Source of the DNA: Azolla pinnata
Taxonomy: Eukaryota > Streptophyta > Polypodiopsida > Salviniales > Salviniaceae
Direction of reading: 5' to 3'
Length of the DNA: 32,740 nt
Assembly: GCA_037176905.1 (NCBI GenBank)
Contig: JBBBWG010026347.1
Span: forward strand, 39,227 to 71,966
Every line of letters starts with the position of its first letter. Positions within the stretch are counted from its first letter, which is position 1. Made by a program: the position numbers and the translations under genes. The notes under the pieces are model-generated. The model was given only the letters and a program-made list of their open reading frames with translations. It was not told the origin of the DNA and ran no database searches. Positions 1-15,110 of this stretch are shown here, one piece after another.

Positions 1-119
1 GGAGGAGGAGGAGACGGGGGCGGGCACGATGATGCAGGAGCATCGCCATCGTCGTCCTCGTCGTCCTCGTCGTCCTCAGTCTCAGTTTCTTCTTCTTCTT
101 CTTCTTCTTCATTTCACCG
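1..119. repeat. Microsatellites at window start
   Basis: A short GGA run opens the window. It is followed by TCG/TCC trinucleotide repeats at about 49-76 and a TTC run at about 88-111. No gene is supported here. Confidence 0.8.
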
Positions 120-217
120 AATTGAACGAACATCTATAAATAAATGCGATGAGCATATTTCTGTTCCAGATCAGGGCCCATACTATACTAAACATCTGTG
201 AAAAGATTTGTGGTTTG

Positions 218-312
218 CTTAGGGTTTAGGGCTTAGGGTTTAGGGCTTAGGGTTTTGGGCTTAGGGTTTTGGGCTTAGGGTTTCGGGTTACGGCTTTAGG
301 CTTTAGGGTTTC
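218..312 (+). repeat. Telomere-like TTTAGGG/CTTAGGG patch
   Basis: About ten degenerate copies of the plant telomere heptamer occur here (TTTAGGG, CTTAGGG, TTTTGGG, TTTCGGG). The variants and unique flanks show an interstitial array and not a chromosome end. Confidence 0.75.
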
Positions 313-963
313 GGGCTCAATGTCGGATATCGGCCTTCGTCAGATCTGCTCTGCTTCATTGTCGGCTCAAGCGTCGATCCTTCTGGATTTCGATGTCATC
401 AGTACTCGGCTGGTCGCTTCAAAAGCTCCCACACGTGATGATGCGTGATTCGACAGGATTCCGAAGGGAGCAAGCCACGTATTGCGCTCCATGAGTTGTC
501 ATGTAGTGAGACGATCAAAGGTTCGTTGCTCTCTATCATCATTATATTTCAGACCTCTCTTAAGTTCCTTGAGTGAAAACGTTCCGTGAAGTTTCTTTTT
601 CTCCAACTCCTTGATCACTATTTCATTATCAAGGATGGCCCATGTTCAGAAAAGTGGTATGTTCACATGCACATAGATTATTGTAGCCAAATTGGCGGCA
701 TTTGAGCTGTCTAGCTGCGATTTTTCATAGCATTTTCTTGTTTTGTTCAATTTGTAGTTTCTCACGCTATGAACAAATGAAATGAAGCAGCCTGAGAAAC
801 TACAACCCGTTCTCTATTGATTTTAAGTTTCATACCAAAAAAAAAGAAGGTTCCTTGCATGAACAAACTATACCACTAGATGAGAAACAACATATATTCG
901 TTCTGCAATATGAACTCCAACAATGTTGTTTCCACATCTGAGGCATCTCTTAACGTCTCTCCC
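313..963. other. Intergenic, no gene seen
   Basis: This is moderately AT-rich unique sequence with no convincing coding frame, RNA gene or repeat. It could contain distal 5' sequence of the PPR gene. Confidence 0.4.
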
Positions 964-1930
964 TTAATAAAAACAGAAACAACCTCCTTCACTTCTTCCC
1001 TCGAAAAGAATCAATGCAATGGATGCACTTCCGATGCTCCAATTTCTAAATCTTTCCCTTGATTGACGATGGTCAAAACACTTCTCCTGAGTCTGCCCAC
1101 ATAATGGACTAACAAAAGCTGATATTTCACTTTTGTTTCCTGCAATTTTCCTAGTTACTACTTCCTCCCATGCATTTGGAACCATACTTTCCATGGGAGC
1201 TGCTCAATGCAGCAAAATTCTTGGGGCTAATGCCATCTTCACCTACAAAAAAAAAAACAGAAAAAGAATTTTCTACAGCTGGAAGAATTTATGTCAACCA
1301 ATCAACCCCTTGTGGATACATATTCTTGTTCAATAGGAAGAGCCACTCTAGAGAAGCATAACTCCATTAGGAAAATCCCTTGTAAAGATCTATGAACTTT
1401 TCTATACTTTCACATATTTTAGCTTTCTTAACATTTCCTAGTTTGAATCCTCTTTCATGGATTGATATTATCTTCAAAAGCCAAACCATATGTGTCCCTC
1501 CATATATATGCTATATATGTGCTATAACTCTAGGACGAAGGAGTTCCCACTATACAAAGAACTCCTTTCCAACTTCCCTCATTGATCCGGCATACTACGA
1601 GAGTGCTTGATTAGCTTTATTTATACCCAAAAACGATAGAATTGGTTGAAGACCATACTACTGGAGCCCATGAAAAACTTTTCATTCTTGCAAAACCTTG
1701 CCATTATTCTGAGGATACTTTTCCCACACTTATTTGTGCCCGAGTGCAATCCTACCAGCAACGTACCTGCTGGGAATCGTATGGGAGGATCGTACCTTTT
1801 ACAGATAACAGTTGGATGACCTCCTCCTCCTGTTTCCAGCCCTCTAGATTTTGCAAACTTGTGAAAGCGTTTTTCACCATGCTCGGATTAGGTGCAACTT
1901 GATTGATAAGCATCGAAGCGACGATATTTG
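964..1930 (-). pseudogene. Possible decayed coding remnant, unidentified
   Basis: On the minus strand, short stretches read like ordinary protein, such as NAWEEVVTRKIAGNKSEISA near 1100-1180 and LQNLEGWKQEEEVIQLLSVK near 1790-1860. They are separated by stops and frame changes. I do not recognise a family. The plus-strand ORFs over the same bases have no protein-like composition. This may be a degraded gene or transposon fragment, or chance; the call rests only on protein-like composition. Confidence 0.15.
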
Positions 1931-1953
1931 AATAGTTGCAAAATATGGAGACA

Positions 1954-1960
1954 TATATAA
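1954..1960 (+). promoter_or_regulatory. Candidate TATA box for PPR gene
   Basis: TATATAA lies about 104 bp upstream of the first in-frame ATG (2064) and 266 bp upstream of the ATG at 2226. The placement fits a short 5' UTR, but nothing else confirms the promoter. Confidence 0.3.
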
Positions 1961-2063
1961 GCTTATCCTGACCGATGCCTCAAAATCTATGAGATTGTTG
2001 AGAGTGAGCTAAACATCATTTGGAGCTAAACATCATTTGATTGCTTAATGAAGCCACTCCCAA

Positions 2064-2553
2064 ATGGGTCAACTGTGGATGGAGGACAAATGTCTTGTTC
2101 CTGTTCCTGTTCCTGTTCCTGTTCCTGTTCGAGGAAGCCATGGATTGGGGACGGACGGCACAGACGTGGTGGTGGCGCAGCAGAGGCAGAGGCAGAGGCA
2201 GAGGGCAGCGGGCAGAGGCAGAGCCATGGAGAGGCAGCTGTGCTGTGCCGTGCCTTGTTCGCACTTTGTGCTTGGAGGCGTGCCTCATTCAGGTAGGTGG
2301 ATGAATCACTGCTCTCTCTCTCTTGAAATGCTTTCGGAATCACTCATGTCGGGGGGTTGCTGTCAATCCACAACCCACCACCACCATCATCATCATCATC
2401 AGCGGCAGCTGCTGCTGCAGCAGCAGCTGCTTCCGTATCCCCACCACTTCCAGCATGCCGGTAAGCCTCCCCATGCTGCTGCAGGAGATGGGCCTTCCTC
2501 ATCATCCTCGCTTGCACACAGATGTCCTGGTGCTCTCCTGGGACCTTCGCCGG

Positions 2554-2598
<45 letters not shown>

Positions 2599-4835
2599 CC
2601 TCATCCGCGAGAGATGGACCATCGTCGTCGACGAGAGATTTGCGGCAAGATGTCGCGGATGCCCTCCTCCCCCCGCATCACTCCCGCCGTCGCTGCTGCT
2701 ATGGCATCAGCCTCCCCGCCACACTTGCCCTCCACGCCATCTTCCTCTCCCATGGCCTCGATGACGACACCTACATCTCCAATCTTCTCATCGCTGCATA
2801 CAAGGACCTCAATGCTGCAGACGAGGCTCGCAAGGTCTTCGACTCCATGCCATGCCGCACCCTTGTCTCTTGGAATTCGCTCATCTCCGCCTATGTTCAG
2901 TGCGCCCGCCTCTTCGAAGCACTGCACATCTTCTACTCGATGCCGCTCCACGATCTCGTGCCTAACGAGAGGACCTTTACAAGCATCTTACGCGTGTGCA
3001 TCGTTGACCCTGTCGCATTCCAGCATGGCAAAGCGGTACATGCATTGATCGTAGCCAGTGAATACGAATCCGTCACGAATGTCGGGAATGCCCTCCTCAA
3101 CATGTATGCCAAGTGTGGAGCTCTGGATGAGGCCATGGATGTGTTTGCTGGCATCCGTGGCCGCACTGTGACAACCTGGACAACAATGATCTCAGCTTAT
3201 ACGCGGCATGACAGGAACCGCGAGGCGATCGAATTGTTCAAAGAGATGCAGGATAAAGGAGTCGAGGCCACCCATGTTACTTTCATCAACATTCTCAAAG
3301 CATGTGTAGATGATAGCCACTTTGCAGACGGCATTTCGATTCACGCCTGCATCATCGACAGTAGCTGTAGGCACGATGCTTCCGTAACTGAATCCTTGGT
3401 CTACATGTATGGTAGGTGTGGTTCCATCTGTGAAGCCGAGGCTGTCTTCAACCAGACATTGGAGTATGATGCTGTGCCCTGGAATGCACTGATGATTGTT
3501 TACACACAGCTCGGCTATGACAAGGAAGCTTACACGCTGTTCCAGAAAATGCTGGAGCTCAAGGTTAATGCAGATCAGGTGACACTTGTAAGCATGCTAG
3601 GGGCATGTGCTTCTCTGGAAGCCCTTGAACAAGGCAAGGTTGTTCATATGTGTGTGATCAATAACCGGTATGAAGATGATGTTGTTGTGGGCACAGCTCT
3701 TGTCAATCTGTATGGAAAGTGTGGATCTTTATGCGATGCACGAGCGGTGTTTGACAGGATGCAGCACCGAGACGTCGTTGCATGGGCGTCTATGATCAGC
3801 GCCTATGCTGAATATGGACACATGAAGGAAGCTCTCTGTTTAGTCGATGAAATGGACACGGTGATTTTAGAGGCCAATGGGATCGTATTTCTCACTCTCT
3901 TGGGGGCATGCAAGAACGAGAAGTTTTTAGCGCATGGTCGATTGATCCACGCTCATATTGTGGCTTGTGGGTTGGGTGTGGATGATTCTCTGGGAATCGC
4001 CCTCGTTGATATGTATGGTAAGTGTAAATCACTCGAAGATGCCTGGATCATATTCAATAGAGTAGATCATCATTCCGTCGTGTCGTGGACAGCTGCGATC
4101 ACAGCGTGCATACAAAACGAGAATTTCAGAGAGGCTGTCGATATGTACCGGCAGATGCAACTACAAGGAGTAGAGGTCGATGAAGTGGTCTTGACAAGCC
4201 TACTCGGGGCTTGTAGCGGGCTTGGTAACTTAGTGGAAGGAAGAGCAATCCACAAGGCTATTGTGGCTGCTGGGTTTGCTTGCAACATGTCTCTAGGGAA
4301 TGCATTGATCAATATGTACCACAAATGTGGAGCTCTTGAGGCAGCTCAAGCCGCCTTTGCCAAGCTTGATGAGCGCAATGTAGTGTCTTGGACCACCATC
4401 ATATCTGCTTATGCGCACCATGGCCATGGCAAACAGGCAGTGGACTTGTTCCGCTGCATGCAGTCACAGCGTGTGGATGCCAACGACTTCACATTCGTAA
4501 GTCTTCTCTCGGCGTGCAACCACGCTGGGCTAATGGAGGAGGCATATTTCTTCTTCAATGCCATGAGAAATCAATACAAGCTGGATCCTACAGTGGAGCA
4601 TTATAGCTGTATGATTGACCTCCTTGGAAGAGCTGGGCGATTGGAAGAAGCAGAAGCGCTGATTAGGAAGCTTCCGATTACGCCTGATGCTCCAATCTGG
4701 ACATCCTTAATCAGCGCATGCAAGGCTTCTGGGGATGCCAAAAGAGGACAACAAGCTGCAGTTCACACCCGCCTAAGGCCGTCTTCGTATGTTCTGCTTG
4801 CAAATGTATATGCCGGATGTGGAAATGGGGATTAG
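2064..4835 (+). CDS. PLS-class PPR protein, truncated in E2
   Basis: Organellar RNA-binding PPR protein, a family that acts in plastid or mitochondrial RNA editing and processing. From about residue 236 to 875 I count roughly 19 motifs in regular P-L-S order, with hallmark strings such as NALLNMYAKCGALDEA, VSWTTIISAYAHHGHG and MIDLLGRAGRLEEAEALI. An E1 motif (APIWTSLISACKASGD, from residue 876) follows. The reading then stops after SYVLLANVYAGCGNGD, about halfway through E2, with no E+ or DYW domain and no recognisable E/DYW sequence in the next few hundred bases. The first about 200 residues are low complexity (VP repeat, QR repeat, His, Gln and Ser runs) and would have to contain the transit peptide. 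Alternative in-frame starts are 2226, 2301, 2328 and 2346. A CAG/GTAGGT at 2290 is a possible splice donor, so the N-terminus is the least certain part. The PPR tract itself is uninterrupted. Confidence 0.8.
2098..2130 (+). repeat. (GTTCCT)n microsatellite in PPR 5' region
   Basis: Five to six copies of a hexamer, read as (VP)n in the long PPR frame. A second hexamer, GGCAGA-type, follows at about 2185-2220. Because the units are multiples of three, length changes would keep the frame. Confidence 0.85.
2554..2596 (+). repeat. (CAT)n microsatellite inside PPR frame
   Basis: About 14 CAT units encode a poly-Ser run in the PPR frame and poly-His or poly-Ile in the other frames. Shorter CAT and CAG/CTG runs lie at about 2383-2431. 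The region is likely length-polymorphic. Confidence 0.9.
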
Positions 4836-5580
4836 CTTCATGATTCTTCCACGGGTAGATGAGACCTTTCATGTCATGTCACACGGACAGGAGACTCATG
4901 AGAGGCATCCGTGCAGATTCTGAGATGTACCATAAACAGCAACAGCCGTTGCGACGATTCGGACATCTGCATATGTACATCATGCACCATTGGAGCCTTG
5001 TGTTCATAATAGAGAGAGGAACATGATAGGCTAGAAAATTCTGCTACTCTAAGCACAGCAATATGTACATAAATGATGTGGGGGAAGTGCTCAGATCTAT
5101 TGTGGAACCCTGGTGGGATTGTACGGCTGATAACATGATCAAAGGTTCTCAAAATGTGATTTGCTTTCTTTCCCTTTGGCCCTGCTGCCAGCTAACCTTG
5201 GCCCTCTCCCTCCCTTTTTACCTATAGAGGACTAAGACTAAGACTACTCAGTCCTTCGGAAGATCCCTAAGATTCGTTACTACAAAATGCAGTACCTATG
5301 AGCTGTTTTCAGATGCTAGCTCACCCTAATTTCCTAATGCACATCAAGAATCAGCAAGAGGTGGTTCTCTCTATGTTCCTAATCCAATTGACGATGTCCC
5401 AGATGCTGGAAGATCACAGTAAGGGACTAACATGCTGACATTGGTAATGGTTCTTGTGGGCCTCATAACTGAACATACTCTACTTCTTGGAGATGTATGT
5501 TGTTTTTGGTCATAGTTATGTACAATTCAAGCAACTAAAGCTAGACATTTGTTGGTTGTTGGCAAGCACACAAAATGATC
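4836..5580. other. PPR 3' flank, no further gene
   Basis: This is presumed 3' UTR and intergenic sequence. I looked for a missing E2/E+/DYW domain in all forward frames and saw none of the usual signatures. No clear AATAAA was located. Confidence 0.5.
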
Positions 5581-6105
5581 AGATTTGTGATTCTCTCTGA
5601 TGTCATTGTATCACTATTGCTCAAGGTCACATACTACTGGTGTATGCACGTAATTTTAACATCTAAAAGTTGGATGCCGGCTTCTTTGTCATTAGATTTG
5701 TGATTCTCTCCAATGTCATTGTATCACTATTGCTCAAGATCACACACACTACTAGAGTATGTACATAATTTTAACATCTAAAAGTTGGATGCCAGACATA
5801 ACCCTCAAGCTTCTTTGTCATCTTCTTTGTCATTAGAATTGTGACTCCCTCTAATGTCGTCGTATCACTATTGCTCTAGATCACACACTACTTGAGTATG
5901 TACATAATTTTAACATCTAAAAGTCAGAAGCCAAGAAGAACCCTTGATCTTTTTTATCAGCTTGTCATCAAATTTGTGAGTCCCTCCAATGTCACTGTAT
6001 CACTATAGCTCAAGGCCACTCGCTACTAGAGTATGTACATAATTTCAAAATCTAAAAGTTGGATGCAGGAAATAACCCTCAAGCTTCTTTGTCAGCTTTT
6101 AATAG
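5581..6105 (+). repeat. Four-copy tandem repeat, unit about 115-140 bp
   Basis: Copies start near 5581, 5694, 5835 and 5970. Each has the order: TTTGTGA-TCTC-AATGTC, TGTATCACTATTGCTC, CACTACT-GAGTATGTACATAA, and ACATCTAAAAGTTGGATGC. Spacer length between copies varies. No ORF spans the units. They lie between the convergent 3' ends of the PPR and poly(A) polymerase genes. Confidence 0.85.
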
Positions 6106-6786
6106 ACTGATTTCTTGTAGATGATGAAACAATTGTGCCTGCATAATGGACGGCTATTCTAACCTATAAGAAGGTGGTTGGCTAGCAAGATGCAGATGAG
6201 GAAAGTCAGCTTCAAATATTGACCACGTCGTTCGCTGGTTTAGCAGTATATGCTCATGCAGCTATTGTCAAAAGTTGCCATCCAAGAACTGGTCAAGTAC
6301 ATCAGTTTAACAACTCGACAATCCAAGTTTGCTAGATACACCCAGATCTTAGATGTAGCATATGATATGAAAACATGACTCGAGAAACACAACAATTAAT
6401 ATGCAAATGAATTATCATTGGAATATATTCTAAATTTCGTTCAGTCAAATAAGATTGCTTTACAGCACTTGTTACATTGTAAATAAAATAAAAAATGCAC
6501 CTAGAGAAACTTAGCAGCATGCATTTGACAATATTCATGTATACAGACAAATTCTGATATGCGAGCAGGCTGCAATCAACACAAAGACCACCTCAACACT
6601 ACAGATTTTATATTACAAATGTTGCAAGATACAGCAGCGGTTGCCATCCTCATCAAGACCAAACTTGGTCGACCTTAAAAGCTGGCTGACTCACTTGTAC
6701 AATTCCACATCAGGAACATCAACAATAATTAGAATTTACACCCAGCTCCTACAGCTCTTAGCCGGAGATCAATAAACCTCTTTTCT
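6106..6786. other. 3' flank of poly(A) polymerase gene
   Basis: AT-rich sequence downstream of the minus-strand gene, likely including its 3' UTR near 6600-6890. No conserved coding frame or RNA gene is visible. Confidence 0.4.
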
Positions 6787-6890
6787 TCAAGAGAAGGTCT
6801 GCCTGCCTGCTAATACAACAATTTCGATCCTAGACAGATCAACTATACCGCAAGGGGTATCGATTTTAGCATTTGTTGTGAAAGCTGAAT

Positions 6891-11224
<4,334 letters not shown>

Positions 11225-11227
11225 CAT

Positions 11228-11842
11228 CTCATAACCTATTACGGTCTACGAAGTAATATCCTCCGAGAACAAGAAGGCTGTTCGGAGGGATATATGATGC
11301 AGTGACTGGACAGTGCAGAAGGCGGCTTCTGCTGCTCTTATGCTACTTCTTCAGGAACCCCCAAGGGGCACGCGGCGTATGGACATGGGGTGGAGTCCCC
11401 CCAGAATCTGGAACGCAGAGAAATTCTTTAGATCAGGTCAGGAAGAAGTCAATCAAAAGAGCGGATTGGTAGAGAAGAAGGCGAAAGCTGAGAGAACAGG
11501 AGCACGGAAACCCTAAACGCAAGTGAGGCCGCTTTTAGGGCCGGCAGCCGCTGCAGGGAATACAGATCTGAGAGAGACGGCAAAGGAGATTGGTGGTGCA
11601 TACCTGAGAGAGGAAGGAGAAGCGGCAGCTCGAAGGAGGGGGCGTTTCTGTGTGAGCAGGAGGAGCAGACGAAAGATTAGGGTTAGTCAGCGGATGGTCG
11701 TTTCCTCCTCCTCCTCCTCCTCCTCTTCACTAGCCTGCTCACTGTGTGCGTGTTTGTGGGCGGAGAGGATGGGCACCAGAGAAGAAGAAGAGGTCTCTCT
11801 CTCTACTTTCTCTATGGTATTCTTGAATGTGAACCAACACTA
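11228..11842 (-). promoter_or_regulatory. PAPS 5' UTR and promoter region
   Basis: This is the upstream side of the minus-strand poly(A) polymerase start. It contains CT-rich tracts on the coding strand (TCC run at 11704-11725, TTC/CTCT run near 11785-11805). Plus-strand ORFs here are low complexity and not convincing. No clear TATA box was found, so the transcription start is not placed. Confidence 0.4.
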
Positions 11843-12205
11843 GCGTTGGTGTTGGTGCTGGTGTTGGTGCTGGTGCAAGTCATGGTGCCGGTACCATAGC
11901 AACTCTAGGTGCTTGTTGCGAGAGAGAGAGAGAGAGAGATGATGATGGTGGAGGTGGTGGTGGTGGTGATGGTGTTGCTAGGTGCTTGTCGCGAGAGAGA
12001 GATGGTGGTGGGGGTACTAGGTGTTGCTAGGAGCTTGTCACAAGAGAGAGAGAGAGAGAATGATGCCGGTGTTACTAGGTGTTGCTAAGTGCTTGTCGTG
12101 AGAGAAAGAGAGAGAATGATGGTGGTGTTACTACATTATGTTAGGTGCTTGTTGAGAGACACACAGAGAGAGAGAGGGGGGGAGAAAGAAAAAGAAAGAA
12201 AGACA
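11843..12205 (+). repeat. GAGA/TGGTG minisatellite
   Basis: A GTTGGTGCTG repeat (about 11843-11878) leads into five diverged units of about 50-73 bp starting near 11906, 11979, 12028, 12086 and 12142. Each opens with TAGGTGCTTGT, continues with a GAGAGA run and ends in GATGGTGGTG/GTTACTAGGTGTTGC. No coding frame runs through it. Confidence 0.85.
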
Positions 12206-12710
12206 TATTAACGTCTTCTTAGGCAAATATTGGCCCATGAAATAAAATGTACAACAATGTTTGTATATTCGCTCATCAATGAGAGTACGAGGATAATTAC
12301 AAATATAATCATCTAATGTTCAAACAAGGAAAATATTTTCTTGATAATGTGTCGAAAGAAAATATAAAAAACTCGTAAGTAAAATAGTACATAATTGAAT
12401 AGTCTAATAGGAAAGTGGGAGAATGAGTGGCCCATGGGTGGACAATGATGTGATTGTGTTGTTTCATGGTAGTCCAACCATAGCTCTTCATCAAGGCAAT
12501 TCGTGTTGTCAAATTTTTTGAATATCTGCTTCATGAAATCGGTAGCTTTAAAACCAAGCATTCGTGGTCATCTTTTAGCTCTTTGAATCTTTGCTTTCAC
12601 ATTTTGATAAGCTTACTGTAACATTTGTAAAAGTATTTGTAGTCATTCTTGTTCCCTAAAAAAAAGTGCAAGAGGTTGTTTAGGTTTAGCATAAAATACA
12701 ATTGGATCGT
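12206..12710. other. AT-rich stretch, no gene supported
   Basis: Minus-strand ORFs at 12309-12561 have no recognised motif. Given its position just 3' of the LINE remnant, this may be LINE-derived 3' sequence, but nothing shows that directly. Confidence 0.3.
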
Positions 12711-13340
12711 TTAACTGACTCTATATTTTTTAAGTACAAGAATGTATTTTCCTAATTTCATATAATTCTTGGAGTTTATTATGCATGATAATGAAGGGGT
12801 TGTTCCAAGGATATCGCTATATTTTTCTCCAATATCTACATAGGTTGGGCACCGACATGTAAAATGTTCTTCACATTCTACCTCTAAGTGGCATAACTTA
12901 CAGTCTCTCTTCCCTAAGCATTCTAGTGGCACGACCAACCTCAACCTCTAATTGGTGAGATGAAACTTGGAGTTGACTTATAACAACCCTCAATATTTCA
13001 TGTGTCATAATAACATCAAGATATCTTTGTCGCTTAATAAAACCTAATTCCAAAAACTACATAAAGTACTCCTTATTAGAAGACATTTCAAGTGAAAGAT
13101 GTTCTAGTGGGTGTATCCATTTATGTCGAGTATATATTTGCCAAAGTTCTTATCAAACCACCTTATTTTGTTCTCCATGTGATTTTAAACTTGTGTATTC
13201 ATTACAATTATATTCAAGAGAGGGTAAGTTATTAATATCCAAGTTAGTCTTAACAAACTAACTTACCTTAAGGCTATACCAAGAGTTCTCGACCCCAATG
13301 TCATGTAGTTCTAGAAATGCTTTGAAGCCTCGACTTGATA
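12711..13340 (-). pseudogene. LINE-like reverse transcriptase C-terminal remnant
   Basis: The minus strand encodes a protein end resembling the zinc-binding tail of plant non-LTR reverse transcriptases: CKLCHLEVECEEHFTCRCP has the C-x2-C...H-x4-C spacing of that tail, followed by KLGKYILVLKK before the stop at 12711. Upstream in other frames, fragments such as IHPLEHLSLEMSSNKEYFM, FLELGFIKRQRYLDVI and VSSHQLEVEVGRAT join on, showing frameshifts and stops. The catalytic reverse transcriptase domain is not present. No poly(A) tail or target duplication was identified. Confidence 0.55.
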
Positions 13341-13463
13341 GCCTACTAGGTGACTAGTTTGATATCATATGAATGAAAGCTGCTATTTGAAAAAGTGTTT
13401 CTACTAACATTGGTAGGTAGACAAATTCTGCTCTAATAACTTCATGAAGTACTGATTCGTCCC

Positions 13464-13747
13464 TTCCCTTTGTGGAGACTCCACCCTCCTGACGAGAAGC
13501 TGGTACGAAAACCCGCTTCGTCGAGTTGACCCACCGAAATGAGCGACCTTGCGAGCTCCGGGACGTGCCGAACATCGTGGAGTACAATCGTAGAGCCACC
13601 CGAAAGGTTAAGCTCTACGGAGCCGATGTCTACGACCGCACAATGCTGCGAATTTCCGACACGTACAAGTTCGAGATTTCGAGCCGTATACGATTGGAAT
13701 TGCGATCGGAATGGAGTTACGTGGTAAGAGGCACCCGAATCGAGGAG
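13464..13747 (-). pseudogene. Copia A aspartic protease and start of GAG-pre-integrase
   Basis: Directly continues the gag frame after a TAG at 13750-13748. The retropepsin motif LLDSGASYHVTPF keeps its catalytic Asp-Ser-Gly. It is followed by HVPELARSLISVGQLDEAG and SFSSGGWSLHKG, which lead into GAG-pre-integrase. The homology to copy B ends at about 13464. The TAG replaces the Trp codon seen in copy B. Confidence 0.75.
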
Positions 13748-14689
13748 CTAGTTGGTGGCTTCCTCCGTCGTAAGCAGAACTTCTGCCTCGGTCGTGCTCT
13801 CCATGGTGAGGATGTTGGGATCATCCTCCGGAGTATCTCCGTTTGTGCGTCGTAAGGTCGTAGAAGATGAACCGCAGAAGTTCACCTCCTCAGTACGACT
13901 GCCCTTTTGCGTAAATTTTCCGTTCTTCGCTTTAAGGGCTCGACAGTCGGCTTCGATGTGTCCGGGTTTCTTGTAGTAATTGCACGTCATCGAATCCCTG
14001 GACTTGCTTCGGTTTCTCGTCGCGTTCGGCCCGCGTGAGAAACTTCTTCCACGATGTTGCTGTCGATCACCTGTACTCTGTACTGTGTAGGCTTCATTCG
14101 CCGAGTTCTGAATGAACGTTTTCCTCCGAGCGTCTTCCGACAGAATGGAGCTCGTTGTTTCGGAGTACTTTACGGTCGTAGCCGACGCGTTGCATACGGT
14201 CGTGACGAAGGTTTCCCAGGATGGTGGAAGACTGCTCATCAGCAATAGAGCTTTTAGCTCGTCGTCGATCGTCATACCTTGTGCTGACAGTTGGGAAATG
14301 ATGCCTTCGTAGTCGTTCAGATGAGCCGTGATCGAATCGGATTCTTTCATCCGTAAATTGTAAAGGCGTCGGATAAGATAAATCTTCGTAGCGACCACCT
14401 TCTTTTCGTAAGTGTCCGACAGCGTCTTCCACAGTTCTTTTGCTGTCGTACACGACTGGACCGTGTAATACACGGATTCCGAGAGATGCATCTGAATAGT
14501 GGCGCGAACGACACGATCCAACTTCGTCCAAACTTCCGGCTTGTAGGTTGCTGGTGCAATGTCGTGCTCGATTGGATCGATCTAGCCACGAACTATCAGA
14601 TAGTCCTGCATCTGCTCTTTCCAGAAGTTGAAGTTCGTCCCGTCGAACTTCCAAATGCTCATCTTGGATGAGCCGGATGGTGAAGCCAT
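13748..14689 (-). pseudogene. gag: Copia A gag (UBN2-type capsid plus zinc knuckle)
   Basis: Structural capsid protein. The start at 14689 opens MASPSGSSKMSIWKFDGTNF, typical of copia gag. A TAG at codon 36 (14584-14582) interrupts it where copy B has CAG. Downstream are KELWKTLSDTYEK, RRLYNLRMKESDSITAHLND, GMTIDDELKALLLMSSLPPSW and a basic linker. The zinc knuckle, CNYYKKPGHIEADC, has Tyr where the second Cys of CCHC should be. Gag and protease share one frame, as in plant copia polyproteins. Confidence 0.85.
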
Positions 14690-14710
14690 TTGTCGGGAAG
14701 GCTTATACGT

Positions 14711-15110
14711 AGAAGTTCTGTTCGGAGTGACTACGACCATGGGTGTTTACGACTGCCCGGCAGTCTGCCCGAATTACGTCTAGCCGGATTGAACGCGAAC
14801 TTCACGAAAGTTCTGTCCAGAGTGACTACGACCACGGGTGACTACCCGAATTACGTCTAGCCGAATTGGACACGAACTTCACGAAAGTTCTGTCCGGAGT
14901 GACTACGACCACGGGTGACTACCCGAATTACGTCTAGCCGAATTGGACACGAACTTCCGAAGCGAACCACGGCTCTACTCGATGTGAGTATGCACCGCGT
15001 CGCCAAGGTCCGAGTTGACGTCGAACCTGTCGGGGGTTGGAGCTCTGCCCGAAGTGACTACGACCACGGGTGACTACCCGGATTATGTCTAGCCAAGTTG
15101 GACACAAGCT
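14711..15110 (-). repeat. 77-bp tandem repeats in copia A leader
   Basis: Units start near 14711 (longer variant), 14807, 14884 and, more diverged, 15043. They share AGTGACTACGACCACGGGTG and ACGTCTAGCCGAATTGGACA. The two middle units differ at very few positions. Further decayed GAAGTGAGTACAAGCC-type units continue to about 15310. The related leader of copy B (28960-29270) has only diverged units. This is untranslated leader between the LTR and gag. Confidence 0.85.

Noticed and set aside
2344..2622. Poly-Met/poly-Asp and poly-His ORFs overlapping the PPR gene
   Set aside because: They are alternative readings of CAT and CAG microsatellites within the PPR coding frame.
4836..5200. Hidden E+/DYW domain after the PPR stop
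   Set aside because: None of the usual E+/DYW signatures was seen in any forward frame.
5581..6105. CRISPR-like array
   Set aside because: Unit length, variable spacing and eukaryotic context fit a minisatellite; there are no short identical repeats with regular unique spacers.
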